NCBI GenBank assembly: GCA_900552875.1
Contig: USCS01000011.1
Location: 1 to 16,241, forward strand
Length of the DNA: 16,241 nucleotides
Origin: an uncultured Collinsella sp.
GTDB taxonomy: Bacteria > Actinomycetota > Coriobacteriia > Coriobacteriales > Coriobacteriaceae
Direction of reading: 5' to 3'
Positions 14,901-16,241 of this stretch are shown in pieces; the stretch's first letter is position 1, and each line of letters opens with the position of its first letter. Under the pieces are notes generated by a model. It saw only the letters and a list, made by a program, of their open reading frames with translations. It was not told where the DNA came from and did no database searches. The translations under genes and the position numbers were made by a program.

Positions 14901-15298
14901 CTAGCGGTCGTGGCGCTTCCAAGACCTTCTATTACTACGTGTGCGAGAAGAACGAAAGCTCGGCCCATCCGCATTACAAGTTTGATCCTTCGGTCTATAG
15001 GTTCAAGGTTGTGGCAACGGATGACACCGAAGGACACATCGGCTGTGCGGTGACCTACAGGAAGGGAACCGTTGGCTCCGATGGCAAGTGGGTGGCAGAC
15101 GCTAATAGCGAAGATCACGAGCTCACCGACACTGACACCCCCACCTTCACGAACACCTACTCAACCACATTGCCCCTTTCTGGTATGTCGGGCGTCACTC
15201 TGACGTACCTTGCCGGCGCGGCGGTGCTTTGCGCTGCTGCAGCCTGGATGCACATTCGTCGCAAGGCGAATGCGAAGGGAGGTGAGCGTCGTGAATAA
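11912..15298 (+). CDS. Sortase-anchored beta-helix surface protein with two Spy0128-like isopeptide domains
   Basis: ATG 11912 follows GGGGAGGAG and gives 1128 residues. Residues 1-45 are a signal peptide (charged start, hydrophobic core 18-40). Residues ~59-130 are an acidic, Ser/Asn-rich low-complexity stretch. From ~135 to 575 and again at 711-727, short turns such as YITGN, LITNN and IISGN are followed by GGGVYA, GGGIRI or GGGVFV, the pattern of a right-handed beta-helix related to Pmp-type repeats. Two tandem domains (~745-915 and ~918-1083) resemble Spy0128 pilin with candidate Lys-Glu-Asn isopeptide triads (K751/E832/N913 and K926/E1012/N1081). LPLSG (1087-1091), a hydrophobic helix and HIRRKANAKGGERRE form the cell-wall sorting signal. 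It is likely the adhesin or tip component of a pilus whose shaft gene overlaps its stop. A G9 run lies at codons 58-61. Confidence 0.85.
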   Translation: MKANSEKTKQSNKATRRVLAGVLCGASVLSLVLSLVMPSISQAIANDAQMVSTEKTVMGGGSSSESTDVDNTNNGDTERQDNNDVKNDEASGDAGAASLLPDDAGVEDAVQPADDSANDEGDIALAVEDADGYTQINTAQDLYDYLQKDKKTGKFRLNADVEYASDITLGAGEVTLDLNGHKIKHNGTESGRNNMSMFNVPEGATLTIEDLQQAADNKFEQGGDKNGNLAKLDYDGTTPSKLTYYVTESTSSDTATTETLFRHEVDINGAIVGTTTGSTMNLIDVYAGGTFNLQSGVLTTAQGANVRHLIYAENGSNVTMSGGYVCGASVGRDGAGAGIAVIGNSTLEISDGVIAGNYAPSGGGVYAMNSTVNMVGGIISGNGTNSYQRGYGAGICAVDSMVTITNGHITNNKYQFYQDAENDWGHLGFGCHGGGGIAAFSSTEGQKKGGLVISGGYITGNYSAEAGGGVYAGAWNKPLSGFAFYGGIIASNVAQNSEGGGIRIAAPTVGEFNVSGKKAYITNNTTNTTNDWGGGGVFVQGSSENNVQPARLEIYNALITNNRANGFGGGFAACPTGKTAITDTNGIAIFGNSDGKSDGNGYNRSGGTNGKNDDADKLPDGGGGEITEDFKNAGHQDLFLIRDSTNPELLPYIAAVTGQMLGGGAAKWTGTIDGKPKTISKYDGAQAKYMIGLRSDSFVDDQNVAIGLASLYITGNKSNIHGGGIMTNGDVVAGSTTEVKVYPKMKLNGTKVFEGGSLEGNDFNFQLLKQNEIKDESGRVTGYTVPSFDANGKLHPNGCSVVDTAVNAKNGSFSFNLSEVYADAGLVYYLVEDPGTDKDVDYDKTIYRIDPQVVKDDKKSHSVLGIEYTYYTVESVALTKIAADGSKTDTQVKPENEDGIACVALTDGATFTNYIPSGVWTPKATKVVEGGEMKEFTLQLAKDSSFKDEDIVGAAVTSGNNKEQTLSFKDVTDKDKTIELKYSLSDITANPDTAGDSSGRGASKTFYYYVCEKNESSAHPHYKFDPSVYRFKVVATDDTEGHIGCAVTYRKGTVGSDGKWVADANSEDHELTDTDTPTFTNTYSTTLPLSGMSGVTLTYLAGAAVLCAAAAWMHIRRKANAKGGERRE
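12085..12093 (+). repeat. G9 homopolymer in the surface-protein coding region
   Basis: Nine consecutive G bases encode the end of Met58 plus three Gly codons. Loss of one G brings TAG at 12117-12119, and gain of one brings TGA at 12103-12105, so the tract can act as an ON/OFF switch by slipped-strand mispairing. The given sequence is in the ON frame. Confidence 0.8.
15277..15293 (+). promoter_or_regulatory. Shine-Dalgarno and GTG start of the pilin gene
   Basis: GGGAGGTGA (15277-15285) is an almost perfect anti-SD match, with GGAGG 8 nt before GTG 15291. The start lies 8 bp inside the end of the surface-protein gene (TAA 15296-15298), so translation is likely coupled. Confidence 0.75.
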
Positions 15299-16241
15299 GA
15301 AGTTTAGCTCCTTCCCGATCTTGTTTGCGCTGCTCGTCCTCTTGGTCAGCACCTGCGCGGTCGTGTTCCCCGCTTCCGCGCAGGCCGCGCCGACCTCGAC
15401 CGGTTCCATCACGGTGAGCGGCACCGTAGCGAGCAGCTACGACGCCTATCAGACCTTTAGCGCCGATGTCTCCGACGGCGACAACGACGCCAAGGTCTAC
15501 TCCCAGATCGCCTGGGCAAGCGACGCCGCGCGCGACGCCGTCCTGCCCGTGCTGCACAGCGCCGGCATGCCCAATTCCCAGACCACCGCGCAGGAAGCTG
15601 CCGAGTGGCTCAACACCGATTCCCACCTTACGAGCGCGCTGAGCGCACAGCTCGCTCGTTCCCTCCAGAGCTCTGGCACCGTGTCCGTGGCCCTTAACGC
15701 GGGCGCGGCGGCCAAGCTGCCCTGTGGCTACTGGCTCATCGTCGCCGACGACGACACCATCGCCCAGAACGAGGCCGGCACCGCGCCGATCATGGCCCTG
15801 GTCGGCGGCGCCGCCGTCACCGTCAAGCCCAAGGCCGCGACCCCCAAGGTCGCCAAGCACGTGCTGGAGGACAGCACCGCCGCATGGCAGAAGGCCGCCG
15901 ACGCAACGGTCGCCGACGACCTGTACTGGCGCCTCTCGGCCACGGTCCCGGCGGGGCTCACCGCCTACGACACCTACGCGGTGCAGTTCGTCGACACCAT
16001 GAGCGCGGGGCTCGACCCCTCCAAGGTCGCCGCGAGCATGCGCGTGTACGTGGCGGCGGGCGCGGACGGCAACTTCGACGCCGTCTCGACCGGCAAGGAT
16101 GGACACGCCGGCACCGAGCCCGCGCAGGGCTGGACCGACATCACGGCCCAGTGCGGGGTCTCGGTCGAGGGGAGCTCCTTCACCGTGCGCACCGGCGACC
16201 TGATCGCCGCGCTCGGCGGGGCCGACGCCTTCATCGCGGGC
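15291..16241 (+). CDS. Fimbrial isopeptide-forming pilin (partial, C-terminus outside window)
   Basis: GTG 15291 opens a frame of 317 codons that runs off the window. The product starts VNKKFSSFPILFALLVLLVS and has a signal peptide ending near PASAQA (28-33). The mature part has the N-terminal domain of FimA/SpaA-type shaft pilins (TGSITVSGTVASSYDAYQTF, then YWLIVADDD), followed by TPKVAKHVLED, whose lysines are candidates for pilin polymerisation or isopeptide bonds. Next comes a second domain with YWRLSATVPAGLTAYDTYAV and FVDTMSAGLDP, the form seen in isopeptide-forming fimbrial proteins. It would be exported, polymerised by a class C sortase and anchored to the wall; the sortase gene and the sorting signal are expected just downstream but are not visible. 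Codon use is far more GC-rich than in the preceding adhesin. Confidence 0.85.
   Translation, partial: MNKKFSSFPILFALLVLLVSTCAVVFPASAQAAPTSTGSITVSGTVASSYDAYQTFSADVSDGDNDAKVYSQIAWASDAARDAVLPVLHSAGMPNSQTTAQEAAEWLNTDSHLTSALSAQLARSLQSSGTVSVALNAGAAAKLPCGYWLIVADDDTIAQNEAGTAPIMALVGGAAVTVKPKAATPKVAKHVLEDSTAAWQKAADATVADDLYWRLSATVPAGLTAYDTYAVQFVDTMSAGLDPSKVAASMRVYVAAGADGNFDAVSTGKDGHAGTEPAQGWTDITAQCGVSVEGSSFTVRTGDLIAALGGADAFIAG

Noticed and set aside
1..16241. tRNA, rRNA or insertion-sequence genes
   Set aside because: No tRNA-like cloverleaf, rRNA segment or transposase frame was recognised on either strand.

Overview
The window looks like chromosomal DNA from a GC-rich, Gram-positive gut actinobacterium of the class Coriobacteriia, most likely Collinsella or a close relative. 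This is inferred from the strong GCC/GGC/CTG codon bias, clear Shine-Dalgarno sites with frequent GTG starts, the heterodimeric ABC exporter, and a sortase-type pilus locus with Cys-poor, Ala-rich pilin. The taxonomic call comes from style and gene content, not from a marker gene.

Left part (1-4985): the 5' part of a MATE efflux pump on the minus strand (cut by the window edge) is divergent from a two-gene ABC exporter operon. The MATE promoter has the 19-bp spacer with central dyad that is typical of MerR-family control. The exporter subunits are asymmetric: one has degenerate catalytic residues and the other is canonical, as in BmrCD / TM287-288.

Middle part (4986-11406): all genes are on the plus strand, mostly as single genes or pairs. 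In order they are a protein with an AbiEi-like architecture and a C-terminal DUF559 (PD-(D/E)XK-like) domain, moaA followed closely by a moaC-mobB fusion (molybdenum cofactor synthesis), an MFS transporter and a Cof-type HAD phosphatase. Every 3' intergenic space here carries one or more palindromic elements of two dispersed families. Family R has three copies of about 65 nt with AACATTCG-type arms; family C has five hairpins built around a GGGACA core. Several are followed by T runs and could act as terminators, but their sequence conservation suggests dispersed repeats.

Right part (11407-16241): a 505-bp AT-rich gene-free leader is followed by a 1128-residue surface protein. It has a signal peptide, a beta-helix of GGG/ITxN turns, two Spy0128-like isopeptide domains and an LPLSG sorting signal. 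Its stop codon overlaps the start of a fimbrial shaft-type pilin that runs off the window. A G9 homopolymer at codon 58 places this surface protein under possible ON/OFF phase variation: one G more or less brings an immediate stop codon. The AT-rich leader, moderate-GC adhesin gene and very GC-rich pilin gene form a compositional mosaic.

The observations most worth following up are the two palindromic repeat families, the nuclease-like gene bracketed by two family R copies, the G9 tract, and the MerR-type operator whose regulator is not in the window.
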